Below are positions 20,598-29,809 of a stretch of DNA of 64,000 nt, piece after piece; position 1 is the stretch's first letter; the number at the start of each line of letters is the position of its first letter. The notes beneath the pieces are model-generated. The model worked only from the letters and a program-made list of their open reading frames with translations, made no database searches and was not told where the DNA came from. Position numbers and translations under genes: made by a program. The DNA comes from an uncultured Verrucomicrobiales bacterium (lineage in GTDB: Bacteria > Verrucomicrobiota > Verrucomicrobiia > Verrucomicrobiales > Akkermansiaceae). Location: NCBI GenBank assembly GCA_937928735.1, contig CALFVF010000011.1, positions 1-64,000 on the forward strand, in the 5' to 3' direction.

Positions 20598-20639
20598 AAA
20601 TCATGAGCGCAATTCATGAAAATCATGTACAGAATGATT
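20598..20639. promoter_or_regulatory. Candidate activator-binding region upstream of glnB
   Basis: The stretch carries repeated ATCATG/TCATGA words, including GCAATTCATGA (20609-20619), identical to 7127-7137 upstream of the importer. It also holds the inverted repeat AATCAT-N7-ATGATT (20621-20639). It ends about 45 bases before the sigma-54 promoter, a short but possible distance for an enhancer-binding activator. Confidence 0.5.
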
Positions 20640-20682
20640 GCAGACCGTGATTTCTTCTCCTACACTAAAGAAGGATTAAATA

Positions 20683-20698
20683 TGGCACACAGTTTGCT
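20683..20698 (+). promoter_or_regulatory. Sigma-54 promoter of glnB
   Basis: TGGCACACAGTTTGCT matches the -24/-12 consensus TGGCAC-N5-TTGCW at every conserved position, with GG and GC exactly 10 bases apart. It predicts a transcript start near 20709 and a leader of about 74 bases before the ATG at 20783. It implies RpoN and an enhancer-binding activator elsewhere in the genome. Confidence 0.8.
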
Positions 20699-20746
20699 CT
20701 AGATTTCCATATATCTCTTAAATTCTGTTTCTATCACGCGATCTAA

Positions 20747-21130
<384 letters not shown>

Positions 21131-21190
21131 CAGCCCCACCACCCCGCACGCTATCTGCTAGAGTACTTGTACAATTCTAGTTATTTTATT

Positions 21191-21217
21191 AAGCTCATCA
21201 ATGTGGTGAGCTTTTTT
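21191..21217 (+). terminator. Rho-independent terminator of glnB
   Basis: A 7-bp stem AAGCTCA/TGAGCTT (21191-21197 with 21207-21213) ends in a T run (21212-21217). It lies about 60 bases after the glnB stop and 20 bases before the end of the convergent recO. Confidence 0.85.
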
Positions 21218-21236
21218 ATTGCGTCCATGCTATCAC

Positions 21237-21776
21237 TCACGAATCCTCGTATAAGAGATCATAGCAAGCTTGGCGCGTACGGGGCAGTTGACCATAAGCA
21301 CGCTGAATACAGGTCTGGGTAGAAACACCCTCTTCATAGACTCCTAACCCCCTCGCTACCTCCTTTTCATAGAAATGAAAGGCTCTTAAGTTCGCCTCTC
21401 CATTCTCTAGATAGCCGAGCCCTCTCTGTAGCAAATCGTAGAGTTCTTCCGCAGACTGGCCTGCTTCCATCACAAATTCCACCAGAGCACAGAAGTAGCT
21501 CGCCAGTACCATATTTCGGTAGTTTTTACGCAGATGCTCACGGTATTGCGCCACCTGCAGCTCCTTGAGTGTGTGGAGTTCACTCGTCCTGCTTTCCTTC
21601 CACTGAACTTCTGCTTGAAAGAACAGATCTAGTTTCCCCGCAAAGCTACTTTTTGGCCGTCTCGCCGCTTTCGCCACTGTTTTGACAATGCCCTCAGAGC
21701 GCATACACCATGTCACTATCAGACTGCTATCTGTGAGTTTCGTGAGCCTGAGAATCACACCTTGGTCTGATTTCAT
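21237..21776 (-). CDS. recO: DNA repair protein RecO
   Basis: Helps load RecA in the RecFOR pathway. The N-terminal OB-fold is clear (GVILRLTKLTDSSLIVTWC, then SEGIVKTVAKAARRPKSSFAGKLDLF). A helical domain follows (MVLASYFCALVEFVMEAG). From ATG 21776 the protein is 179 residues, shorter than the typical 230-250, and the Cys-rich segment of longer RecO proteins is missing. An earlier ATG at 21806 overlaps folC. The ATG at 21776 starts right after the folC stop, implying coupled translation. Confidence 0.8.
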   Translation of the reverse strand: MKSDQGVILRLTKLTDSSLIVTWCMRSEGIVKTVAKAARRPKSSFAGKLDLFFQAEVQWKESRTSELHTLKELQVAQYREHLRKNYRNMVLASYFCALVEFVMEAGQSAEELYDLLQRGLGYLENGEANLRAFHFYEKEVARGLGVYEEGVSTQTCIQRAYGQLPRTRQACYDLLYEDS

Positions 21777-21780
21777 AGGA

Positions 21781-23010
21781 TCACTGGCTGCTTGTTTCAA
21801 AGTCACTCTGCTCCAGAGCAGCCTTACACTGCCCTATCAGAAACAATGACCCTGCCACCAGCAAGTACTGACCCTTCGCCAGCGCCCACGCGTCTTCTAA
21901 ACTACCAGCGAGTTCTACATTCTGCCACTGATCCGGTAAGAATGCCTCCAGCTCTGCTGCCGTGTGTGTGCGTGGATTCTCAATTGGGCAGAGGATGATT
22001 GTCTCTGCAATTTCTGTGAGCTTCCCGAGCACCCCACCCACATCCTTACTCTGCACAGCGCCAAAGATAATCGTAGGCCTTACCCCCGGATACTCTGCCT
22101 TCCAGGTATTCACGAGCACTTCTGCTGCTTGTAGATTATGCGCGCCATCCAGCACGACTTCACAATCAGACCTCTTGTGCTCATACTCCCAGAGCTTCTC
22201 AAATCTTCCCGGCCAGCTGACACTCTCGAGAGCCGATTTTACCGTATCATACTTCAGATCCAGCCCCAGTGCATGCGCCGCACTCACCGCAAGGTGTGCA
22301 TTCTGTCGCTGATGCTCCCCCGCTAGATTCACGGTGTATCCCAGCAGAGGCCCCTCAATGATCTCTAGTGGCGCTCTCTTCTCATTCGCCACTTCCATGA
22401 TCACTCCCAGTGCCTCTGGGTGCTGGTGCGCTGCTATCACTGGCTTCCCTTCCACAATAATCGCGGCTTTCTCCCCAGCGATTTCCTCAAGATTTTCTCC
22501 CAGCCACTCGGAGTGATCCATCCCTATGGGTGTGAGTACACAGACATCTGCTGGCACTACAGTGGTGGCATCATAGCGCCCACCCATACCTGTCTCTAGC
22601 ACGAGCATTTCACAGCCTTGGTTACGAAAATGCTTCATCGCCACAGCGAGAGTGAGTTCAAAAAATGTCGGATGATTCGGCCAGCCACTCACCAGTTCCC
22701 TTAAGTCTGTGAGCAGACGCGCTGTGTTCTCCTCAGAAATCATCTCTCCTGCCACGCGGATCCTCTCGCGGAAGTGCACTAGATGAGGAGAGGTGAAGAG
22801 ACCCACTTTCACCCCACTATCTCTGCCCAGAGCATCCAGCATCGCACAGGTCGAGCCCTTGCCATTAGTGCCTGCCACATGCACGACCTTCACGCCATAG
22901 TCCGGAAAGGCCAGGCTCTGGCGCAGGAGCTTGCGGGGTGCATCAAGACCGAGCTTGATGCCGAAATTCTGCGTCGAATAGAGCCAGTCGAGAGCGTCTT
23001 GATAATTCAT
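21781..23010 (-). CDS. folC: Folylpolyglutamate synthase / dihydrofolate synthase
   Basis: Adds glutamate to dihydropteroate and folates in the cytosol. The Mur-ligase-like P-loop is GTNGKGSTC, followed by SPHLVHFRERI, the ETGMGGRYDATT segment, TPIGMDHSEWLG and the C-terminal VLDGAHN motif with TIIFGAVQSKD. All are family hallmarks. The size of about 409 residues is usual. ATG 23010 is preferred over GTG 23016. It sits between accD (47-base gap) and recO; the accD-folC order is common in bacteria. Confidence 0.94.
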   Translation of the reverse strand: MNYQDALDWLYSTQNFGIKLGLDAPRKLLRQSLAFPDYGVKVVHVAGTNGKGSTCAMLDALGRDSGVKVGLFTSPHLVHFRERIRVAGEMISEENTARLLTDLRELVSGWPNHPTFFELTLAVAMKHFRNQGCEMLVLETGMGGRYDATTVVPADVCVLTPIGMDHSEWLGENLEEIAGEKAAIIVEGKPVIAAHQHPEALGVIMEVANEKRAPLEIIEGPLLGYTVNLAGEHQRQNAHLAVSAAHALGLDLKYDTVKSALESVSWPGRFEKLWEYEHKRSDCEVVLDGAHNLQAAEVLVNTWKAEYPGVRPTIIFGAVQSKDVGGVLGKLTEIAETIILCPIENPRTHTAAELEAFLPDQWQNVELAGSLEDAWALAKGQYLLVAGSLFLIGQCKAALEQSDFETSSQ

Positions 23011-23057
23011 AGGCACTGTCTCATTTCGTGGCTCTTCATTCTAATCAGTAATGCTTC

Positions 23058-23885
23058 CTAGACGAGTAGATAGCCCAGTAACTGGCCCAATTTCTGACGT
23101 AAATCACGGCGATGCACGATCGTGTCCACAAGACCATGCTCCAGCATAAACTCGGCAGTCTGGAAGCCAGGAGGTAAGTCCTGATGAGTAGTTTCTTTGA
23201 CCACTCTGGGACCTGCAAAACCAATCATGCACTTCGGCTCAGCCAAGTTAATATCACCAATTGTAGCAAAAGAAGCTGTCACACCACCAGTGGTTGGATG
23301 AGTCATCACCGAAATATAGGGTAGCCCCGCTTCACTGAGTCGCGCCAGTGCTCCACAGGTCTTTGCCATTTGCATGAGAGAGAGCATACCCTCTTGCATG
23401 CGCGCACCCGAAGACGCCGAGATGATAATCATGCCGCACTTCTGCTTGATCGCATCCTCGACCGCTCGAGTGATCTTCTCCCCCACTACAGAACCCATAG
23501 AACCCGCAAAAAACTTAAAGTCCATCACAGCGATCATGGTGGGCTTACCCTGAATCGTCAGCTTCCCGGTCACAACAGCGTCATTAAGCTTCGTGCGTTC
23601 TCTAAGAATGCTGACCTTGTCCTCATACTTCGCAAAGCCCAGTGGGTTCTTAGAAAACAGATCCTGATTGGTCTCCTCAAAGCTATCTTCATCCGCCAGC
23701 ATCTGGATACGCTCACGAGATCCCAGTAAAAAATGATGCTCACAATGCGGGCAGACATTATCATTCTGCTTGAGATCAAGTGAGTGGATCAGCGCCTCGC
23801 AATCAGGGCATTTCGTCCAGAGATTATCTGGCATATTCTCGTTCTTCTTGGCCTTGCGAAGCTGTGGTTTATCAAAAATTCCCAT
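23058..23885 (-). CDS. accD: Acetyl-CoA carboxylase carboxyltransferase subunit beta
   Basis: Beta half of the carboxyltransferase that makes malonyl-CoA for fatty acid synthesis. A four-Cys zinc finger (C26, C29, C45, C48) opens the protein. The crotonase-like core has SASSGARMQEGMLSLMQM and MTHPTTGGVTASFA, which form the acetyl-CoA oxyanion-hole regions, and IGFAGPRVVKETT. The length of 275 residues is slightly below E. coli AccD but complete. The alpha subunit accA is not in the window. ATG 23885 gives MGIFDKP. Confidence 0.96.
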   Translation of the reverse strand: MGIFDKPQLRKAKKNENMPDNLWTKCPDCEALIHSLDLKQNDNVCPHCEHHFLLGSRERIQMLADEDSFEETNQDLFSKNPLGFAKYEDKVSILRERTKLNDAVVTGKLTIQGKPTMIAVMDFKFFAGSMGSVVGEKITRAVEDAIKQKCGMIIISASSGARMQEGMLSLMQMAKTCGALARLSEAGLPYISVMTHPTTGGVTASFATIGDINLAEPKCMIGFAGPRVVKETTHQDLPPGFQTAEFMLEHGLVDTIVHRRDLRQKLGQLLGYLLV

Positions 23886-23923
23886 AGTATGATAGCTTGT
23901 GGTAGCTCGTTGCTGGCGCCAGC

Positions 23924-24655
23924 CTAGCCTCTCACCGCGGAGAGGACAACAATGTTTTCACGCGGAAATTCTTGCCCAAGTATCGCAGCACAGGCATTCA
24001 CAGTCGCCCCCGTCGTGAAGACATCATCCACCAGTATCACGCCCTCGCTCTGTGACTTGTAGCGTTGGAATTCGGGGCGCAGCCGAAAGGCACCTTGGAG
24101 ATTCTCCAGTCTCTGGTTTCTAGAGAGTCTGGTCTGCGTCTTCGTACTACGCACACGCTTAAGTAACTTTCTCACAGGCAGATGCACCAGCTTAGAGAGC
24201 TCTTCCGCTAAAGCCTCGGATTGATTAAAGCCTCTCCGCCACTGCCTCTTCCAGTGCAAAGGAATAGGCACTAAGCACCAGTTCTCCACGTTCATGAAGC
24301 GCTCATCATTCTCAAAGACCTCAGCCATACAGAAAGCCAGTGCGCGCGCCAAATGTCTCTGTTTCTGATACTTCAGGCCATATATTAGACTTAGAGAAGC
24401 CTCACTACTCACTAGACTCGCCCTCGCAAAACCATAGGCCAGCTCCATGTCACTACAGTTAGGACAGCGAAATTGCGCCTCGATCACACCATCATAAGAT
24501 TCTCCACAGTACTGACAATATGGCATCTCCACCCTCGCCATATCCTGCGAACAATCTCCACATAAGTAGTGATCCTCCTCAATCGCCTGCTGACAGAAAT
24601 AGCAATGCGGAGGGTAGAGAATACGCAGTAGCTCTCGGCCAAAATTACGCCTCAT
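23924..24655 (-). CDS. comF: ComF-family phosphoribosyltransferase-like protein
   Basis: Competence-associated protein that acts in DNA uptake in Bacillus and Haemophilus. From ATG 24655 it is 243 residues. The N-terminus carries zinc-ribbon cysteines (HCYFCQQ, LCGDC, YCQYCG, CPNC). The C-terminal half is a type I phosphoribosyltransferase fold with LVDDVFTTGATV. The ATG overlaps the TGA of the upstream protease gene (ATGA), so the two are coupled. An upstream extension of 39 codons is open but out of family character. Confidence 0.88.
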   Translation of the reverse strand: MRRNFGRELLRILYPPHCYFCQQAIEEDHYLCGDCSQDMARVEMPYCQYCGESYDGVIEAQFRCPNCSDMELAYGFARASLVSSEASLSLIYGLKYQKQRHLARALAFCMAEVFENDERFMNVENWCLVPIPLHWKRQWRRGFNQSEALAEELSKLVHLPVRKLLKRVRSTKTQTRLSRNQRLENLQGAFRLRPEFQRYKSQSEGVILVDDVFTTGATVNACAAILGQEFPRENIVVLSAVRG

Positions 24656-25653
24656 TCTGACCCCTTTCCTCTCTGAATACTCACTTCCCGAGCACCCCCT
24701 CGCCCAGCCAGATAGATTCTTAAAACCACCATCACCAGTAGCAGAGACACCCAAGGCAGAAGCCCTGTCCACAGCTCACTGCCCATCCAGACCCTGCGAC
24801 TGGGTACCGCGAAATTCTTAGAATCTACTAACTCCTGGCTCCATTTAATGGCCAAAACCCAGCCCATATGCAGCCCAATTGACAGCCAGAGACCTCCAGA
24901 TCTCAACCTCGCCTCACTCAGCAACCACGCAATCATCACCAAGCTCACCCACTTCGGCGCCTGCTCCACCACATCCGTCGCCCCCGTAAACAATAAACCC
25001 AGTAGAACAAACCCTGCCCAAGGACTCTCCAAGTCATCCATAGCCATAGAATGGGAAGAATCCAAACTATGCCCCAAGACAAAAAAGACGGCACTCCAGA
25101 ACACGGCCCAGTTCAGTGAAACCGCCCGCATAAATAAACTCAATAACACACCACGAAAGAACCATTCTTCCAAACACGCAATCACAAGAGCAGAAAGCAG
25201 AAAGGAAATAAAACAGCGATACCACTCTACCTCCACCTCTGGAACCACCCAACCAAGCGCATACACCACCCAGACACACAGCGCCATAGACCCCGCCCCA
25301 AGACCAAAGCCCACAAGACAATCTCGCCAGAGACTTGAGCACGGAAATAAGCCCACATGGAGCCTTGGCTGCTTCAGCAAACGGATGAAAAACGGCAACA
25401 GCAACAAAGCCGAGAGCAAGAGCGCACGCTTAAAATAGCGGTGATAAGGAGCACGCGCACAGCGCTCCCCCAGCCAATTCCAAAACCCACCCGAAGCAAA
25501 CTCCCCAGATCCAGCCCGCTGGCTACAATCTCCCAAAAACCCTCCCACAGTATAGAGCACAGGCACTACAGACGCCGCAAGAAGCAAAGTCGCCACAGCA
25601 TACCCTAAGCAATAACAAACCTCTCTCGAGAAAGCGCCTCTCACATCAGCCAC
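24652..25653 (-). CDS. CPBP-family intramembrane glutamic protease
   Basis: Polytopic membrane protein of 333 residues. It has the three motifs of CPBP (CAAX protease and bacteriocin-processing) proteins: EEWFFR (EExxxR), FVLGH (FxxxH) and GLHMGW near the end. About eight hydrophobic segments are seen. The start is a GTG at 25653. Family members process prenylated or peptide substrates or give self-immunity; nothing here fixes the substrate. It overlaps comF by four bases. Confidence 0.82.
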   Translation of the reverse strand: MADVRGAFSREVCYCLGYAVATLLLAASVVPVLYTVGGFLGDCSQRAGSGEFASGGFWNWLGERCARAPYHRYFKRALLLSALLLLPFFIRLLKQPRLHVGLFPCSSLWRDCLVGFGLGAGSMALCVWVVYALGWVVPEVEVEWYRCFISFLLSALVIACLEEWFFRGVLLSLFMRAVSLNWAVFWSAVFFVLGHSLDSSHSMAMDDLESPWAGFVLLGLLFTGATDVVEQAPKWVSLVMIAWLLSEARLRSGGLWLSIGLHMGWVLAIKWSQELVDSKNFAVPSRRVWMGSELWTGLLPWVSLLLVMVVLRIYLAGRGGAREVSIQRGKGSE

Positions 25654-25787
25654 CCTAACGACAACAAAGACCAGAGCAATCTTAATCCTACCCTCACCAG
25701 AACCATCAGTAGTAAAACCATCGCCAGTGAAGCCATAGACCCCGAAACCAGAAAGCCCCCATCACACACAGTGACAGAAGCTTCTTC

Positions 25788-25815
25788 TACCAGTTAGTTT
25801 TTTGAGTTGGTATTA
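25788..25815. repeat. 28-bp sequence repeated inverted at 57046-57073
   Basis: These 28 bases are the exact reverse complement of 57046-57073, over 31 kb away. The sequence is AT-rich and weakly palindromic at its ends (TACCAGTT, AACTCAA, GGTATTA words). Here it lies between the CPBP protease start and the end of the tandem-repeat protein gene. It may be a mobile-element end or a terminator-like element. Confidence 0.7.
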
Positions 25816-25855
25816 TCATGGACTCACAACCCGTGGCGTGAGCAAATTGTCTCAA

Positions 25856-26332
25856 TTATCTTCGATAAGATGAGTACTTATAAGAACCACGGTACGACTT
25901 ACCCGAATGTCCATAAGAACCACGGTGAGATCTACCTGAATATCCATAAGAACTACGGTACGATTTACCTGAATGCCCATAAGAACCACGGTGAGATCTA
26001 CCTGAGTAGCTACGAGAGTAGTGATTCGAGTAATTATACCTCGGCTTATAGTTGTACTTCACAGAAGAATGCACCTTTCTGTGGTGGGAAGTATTCTTAT
26101 ATATCCCACAAGTATGATGAATCGGCTGGCGATAGTAGCTATACACAGGCTTCCCGTAGCTGTAGCCCTTAAAGACCTTTTTAGAATGCACCTTACAGCC
26201 ACAGCTAGCGTGCCCACTGACATAGGTCTTCGAGTGAATTACTTTACCTTTGTAAGACTGAGCCTCCGCCTGAGAAGGCGTCAGAACAAATCCCACAATC
26301 AGAGTCGTCATAAGTGTCAGTAGTTTTTTCAT
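25856..26332 (-). CDS. Secreted Tyr/Ser/His-rich tandem-repeat protein
   Basis: 158 residues with a Sec signal (about 1-24, cleaving after AEA). The mature part starts with a Cys-containing segment (SCGCKVHSKKVFKGYSYGK) and is then low complexity. The last 45 residues are four 11-residue units alternating between SGRSHRGSYGH and SGKSYRGSYGY types, encoded by 33-bp DNA repeats at about 25860-26000. The composition is strongly basic and aromatic with almost no acidic residues. It may be a surface, adhesive or polyanion-binding protein; no family was recognised. Confidence 0.65.
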   Translation of the reverse strand: MKKLLTLMTTLIVGFVLTPSQAEAQSYKGKVIHSKTYVSGHASCGCKVHSKKVFKGYSYGKPVYSYYRQPIHHTCGIYKNTSHHRKVHSSVKYNYKPRYNYSNHYSRSYSGRSHRGSYGHSGKSYRSSYGYSGRSHRGSYGHSGKSYRGSYKYSSYRR

Positions 26333-26562
26333 AAGCTATATCAGTGGTTCGCCTACTTCGACGGCAGCGTATTTGGATTTATTCATAAAAAATAATTCAC
26401 TAGGATTCATTTTATCAAAATCAACGAAACAAGTATTTCAACGCTAGTTCGTTCAGGCTTTTTTATACCAGTGAAGAAAACAATCTGGTAAAAGGCGCCT
26501 ACTTAGAAAAGATGTTCACTTGAACTTGAGTCTTTACCTTGCGCATTAGAATCTATCATGAA

Positions 26563-26931
26563 ATGCAAGAATTTATCCTTTATCAGACTGAAGATGGAAA
26601 AAGCCAGATCCAGCTGCGCGCCGATCAGGGCACAATCTGGCTCTCCCAGCGTCTAATGAGCGAACTCTTCGATGTCAGCCAAGATAATGTGGGCTCGCAT
26701 CTCAAAAACATCTTTGAAGATGAAGAACTGAGTCGAGATGCAACTACCGAAGAATCCTCGGTAGTTCAAAAAGAAGGGAAACGCGAGGTTCGGCGCCCAC
26801 TGACTCTCTACAATCTAGAGGCCATTCTCGCCGTCGGCTACCGCGTGGAGTGCAGTTCCGTCGCTGGGTTCTTCCCTGCTCAATCACTCAGGAAAGACCA
26901 CTCACAAGTACCGCTCAAAGTAACCAGATAA
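26563..26931 (+). pseudogene. Truncated, frameshifted RhuM-family protein gene
   Basis: The 5' part encodes the conserved N-terminus of RhuM-like proteins (about 330 residues when complete): IWLSQRLMSELFDVSQDNVGSH, EGKREVRRPLTLYNLEAILAVGYRV. At about 26847 the frame breaks: the expected next motif, VQFRRW, appears at 26850 in another frame, with a few residues missing before it. Neither frame continues into the remainder of the family, so the 3' two-thirds is lost. RhuM proteins are often on islands and near toxin or defence genes. Confidence 0.75.
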
Positions 26932-26945
26932 ACCACCCATAAACA

Positions 26946-27806
26946 ATGACCACCAACCGTGATTACGTAGGCGACCTTTTTGAACAAGACTATTCTGCAT
27001 CGTTACCCCCAAGTCACTCTTCTTCATCAGATAAAAAAGACAAAGGCGAACACACCCATAGTAAATACGTTGTCTATGTCGATGAAAGTGGAGATCATAG
27101 AATGCAAACGATTGATACACAATTTCCAGTTTTTCTCCTCGCCTTCTGTATCTTCCACAAGGGGCACTATAGCAAGAAGGTCGTTCCTGCCCTCGAGCAA
27201 TTTAAGTTCAAACACTTCGGTCACGATCAAATCGTCTTACATGAGAGCGAAATCCGCAAAGAATAAGGTAAATTTCGAATCTTCCCCACAAGGAAACACA
27301 AAAACCAATTTCTCGATGAGCTAACAACGATCATCGAAAAGAGCAATTTCATCTTGATCAGCTGTGTAATCGATAAAGAACGCCTGAAGAATCAGCAAGA
27401 AAAGCCCTCGAACCCTTATCACATAGCCCTCAGATTTTGCCTGGAAACTCTCCACCAATTCCTAGAGGAAGAGGGTGAGGAAAAGGCACTGACTCACGTT
27501 GTCGTCGAACAGCGTGGTAAAAAAGAAAACAACGAACTCGAACTTGAATTCCGCAGGATCTGCGATGGTCAAAACGTTTCTGAGAAGAACTTTCCTTTCG
27601 AGATTCTCTTCTCTGATAAGAAAGCGATGTCATCGGGACTTCAGTTGGCGGATCTCGTCGCTCGCCCAATCGGTCTCAGCGTATTTCGTGATGATCAAAA
27701 GAACCGTGCTTTCCAAGTGCTCGAGAAGAAACTTTTCTGCAAAGGTGGCCGACAAAAGTTCGGAAAAGACTATAAAAACTGGGGTATAAAATCTTTCCAT
27801 TCCTAA
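26946..27806 (+). pseudogene. DUF3800 protein gene with one in-frame stop
   Basis: The frame runs for 286 codons from ATG 26946 to 27806 but holds a TAA at 27264-27266 after codon 106. Both sides match DUF3800: YVVYVDESGDH and VFLLAFCIF before, and SNFILISCVIDKERL, FEILFSDKKAMSSGLQLADLVARPIG after. The product would be broken as HESEIRKE-stop-GKFRIF. A single base change (for example from CAA, GAA or AAA) explains it, so the decay is recent or the base is miscalled. DUF3800 proteins resemble RNase H-like enzymes and are common on mobile DNA. It lies 14 bases after the rhuM remnant. Confidence 0.8.
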
Positions 27807-28281
27807 AAAGCGAAAGGCCCCGATGACACTCACCGAGACCGCGACGCCGACTAGGTTCTCCCAATCCACTTAGAAAAACAAGCTAAACTTTTCAAACCAT
27901 TCATTTCCCTTGCCCACATTCTCCAAAGAAGCTGAATTTGAAAGTAGCGTAATCAAGTAATTAGTCCAACACGGCTGAGAGCGAAATGTAGTAGACTCTC
28001 GAGCAGATCACAGACTTGCGCACGACACTCAAGTTCAATGGGTTCATCAATAATAAGTCGGTATCGATTAAACGGAATAATATGTCCAATACACATTACT
28101 TCGATAATACTGGTGAAGAACAACTCGAAGAAATCGCCACCAGATCGAGAAGTATTGTATTCATAACGATATTCTCCTCGTTCCATTTTTCACGGTATAT
28201 TCAGAATACGGACAAAGGAATCGCATTGATCCTATCTCGCATCGGGGATAGTCATATTGTGTTCATAATTTTCATTCTACT
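27807..28281. other. Gap between DUF3800 remnant and xylulokinase
   Basis: No convincing gene. A 77-codon minus-strand frame (28186 to 27953) starts MERGEYRYEYNTS and includes LIIDEPIELECRAQVCDLLESLL; a 95-codon plus-strand frame overlaps it. Neither has a recognisable family or clear ribosome-binding site. The minus frame has slightly more protein-like composition. The region is probably more accessory debris. Confidence 0.4.
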
Positions 28282-29799
28282 ATGGCCTATACACTTGGAT
28301 TAGACAGCTCGACTCAAAGCCTCACTGGCACCATCATTGACACAGTACAGCATAGTCTGCTCGCGAGTGTTTCTATCAACTTTGGCCAAGAACTCCCCCA
28401 GTACGAGGCGCAGAATGGCTATGTGACCAATGAGAAAAATGAATTTCTCGCCTCACCTCTCATGTGGCTGGATGCCCTTGAGCTCTTGCTAGTGAAATTC
28501 CAAAAGCAAGGAGTTGATCTCTCTCGTATCCAGAGTATCGCGGGGACAGCGCAGCAGCATGCTACTGTCTATCTCAATGCCAGCTTCCCCTCCCTTCTCG
28601 CTGGACTCTCAGACTCTGCGGCTCTTTCTTCCTCTCTCTCTAGCCAAATCGCCCCAGCTCTGAGCAGAGAGCTTAGTCCGATCTGGATGGATCAGACCAC
28701 TCAGCAAGAATGTGCTGAGATTTCTCATGAAGTCGGTGCTCAGGCACTACACCGCTCCACGGGCTCACTGGCTACCGCGCGCTTTAGTGGCCCCCAGATT
28801 CGTAAGTTTTCTAAAACTCAGCCTGAAGCCTACGCAAACACCGCGAGTATTCATATGGCGAGTTCCTTTCTCTGCTCCGTTCTCGCGGGTAAGTTAGCCC
28901 CTCTCGATCTAACAGATGCTTCTGGTATGAACTTGCTGGATCTCTCTACAGGCACTTGGAACCAGCAAGTACTGGATGCCACAGCTGCCGATCTCGCAGA
29001 GAAACTCCCTGAGCTCAGTGCCTCCACCAAACCTGTGGGCTCTATCGCTAGGTATTTCTGTGATACATATGGTTTCCTGCCTAGTACGACTATTCTGCCG
29101 TGGTCTGGTGATAATCCTGCGAGTCTAGTGGGTATGGGGGGCACCAATCAGCCACGCCTCATTATTAGCCTAGGGACAAGTTACACGGTCTTTGCCTCGA
29201 TGACTGAGCCTAACATTGATCCTCAGGGCTATGGTCATGTGTTTGCCAATCCTCTTGGTGGCTATATGGCGCTGAATTGCTTCACCAATGGTGCTCTTAC
29301 CAATGACACCTTGCGGGAAGCCCACCAGCTAGACTGGGCAGAATTTAACCACTATGCGCAGCAACCTCCTACAGAGATCCAGCCAGATTTGAATCCCTTC
29401 GTGATTGATGAAATCACACCACCTAGAGCAGCCAATGCACAGCTGCGCGAGTGCTCAGACCAGCCCGCAGAGACGATTCGCCAAGTCCTTGACCATACTT
29501 TCCTCAACATCAAGCAGCAGTCCAGCTGGATTCCTCTGCCAGAAGACACGATTTATGTCACAGGCGGTGCCTCCCGCTCCTCTGGTATCTGCCAGACGAT
29601 TGCTAACGTGTTCAACAGAAAGGTGCAGCTGCTCCAGTCTCCTGACTCGGCCTCTCTGGGAGCGGCCATGCTTGCTGCCCATGCGACTGGGCTCGCCGAT
29701 ATTGAAACCTTATCTAACAAATTGATTCAGCGCAGCGAGACATACTACAGCCCTCAGCCAGAATCTGCCACTATCTATGAAGCATTTTTGTCCAGGTAA
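28282..29799 (+). CDS. xylB: Xylulokinase (FGGY carbohydrate kinase)
   Basis: Phosphorylates D-xylulose at O5 for entry into the pentose phosphate pathway. 505 residues. The N-terminal ATPase fold has LGLDSSTQSLTG, IAGTAQQHATVY aligns with the sugar-binding strand, LPWSGDNPASLVGMG carries the catalytic Asp, and VTGGASRSSGICQTIANVF is the C-terminal FGGY signature. Xylose isomerase is not adjacent. It is followed convergently by the 308-residue gene. Confidence 0.88.
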   Translation: MAYTLGLDSSTQSLTGTIIDTVQHSLLASVSINFGQELPQYEAQNGYVTNEKNEFLASPLMWLDALELLLVKFQKQGVDLSRIQSIAGTAQQHATVYLNASFPSLLAGLSDSAALSSSLSSQIAPALSRELSPIWMDQTTQQECAEISHEVGAQALHRSTGSLATARFSGPQIRKFSKTQPEAYANTASIHMASSFLCSVLAGKLAPLDLTDASGMNLLDLSTGTWNQQVLDATAADLAEKLPELSASTKPVGSIARYFCDTYGFLPSTTILPWSGDNPASLVGMGGTNQPRLIISLGTSYTVFASMTEPNIDPQGYGHVFANPLGGYMALNCFTNGALTNDTLREAHQLDWAEFNHYAQQPPTEIQPDLNPFVIDEITPPRAANAQLRECSDQPAETIRQVLDHTFLNIKQQSSWIPLPEDTIYVTGGASRSSGICQTIANVFNRKVQLLQSPDSASLGAAMLAAHATGLADIETLSNKLIQRSETYYSPQPESATIYEAFLSR

Positions 29800-29809
29800 T
29801 AGATATTTG

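Noticed and set aside
25860-26000. Regular 33-bp repeats that look like a CRISPR array
   Set aside because: There are no unique spacers; the units are in frame and encode the 11-residue repeats of a secreted protein.
25807-26172. Plus-strand frame of 121 codons over the tandem-repeat gene
   Set aside because: It is the antisense shadow of the 33-bp repeats and has no signal peptide or start site.
27264-27266. Programmed readthrough of the DUF3800 stop
   Set aside because: The codon is TAA in an ordinary context, next to another broken gene; simple decay or a base error is more likely.
27630-27869. Minus-strand frame of 79 codons over the DUF3800 end
   Set aside because: It overlaps conserved DUF3800 coding sequence and has no start signal or family.
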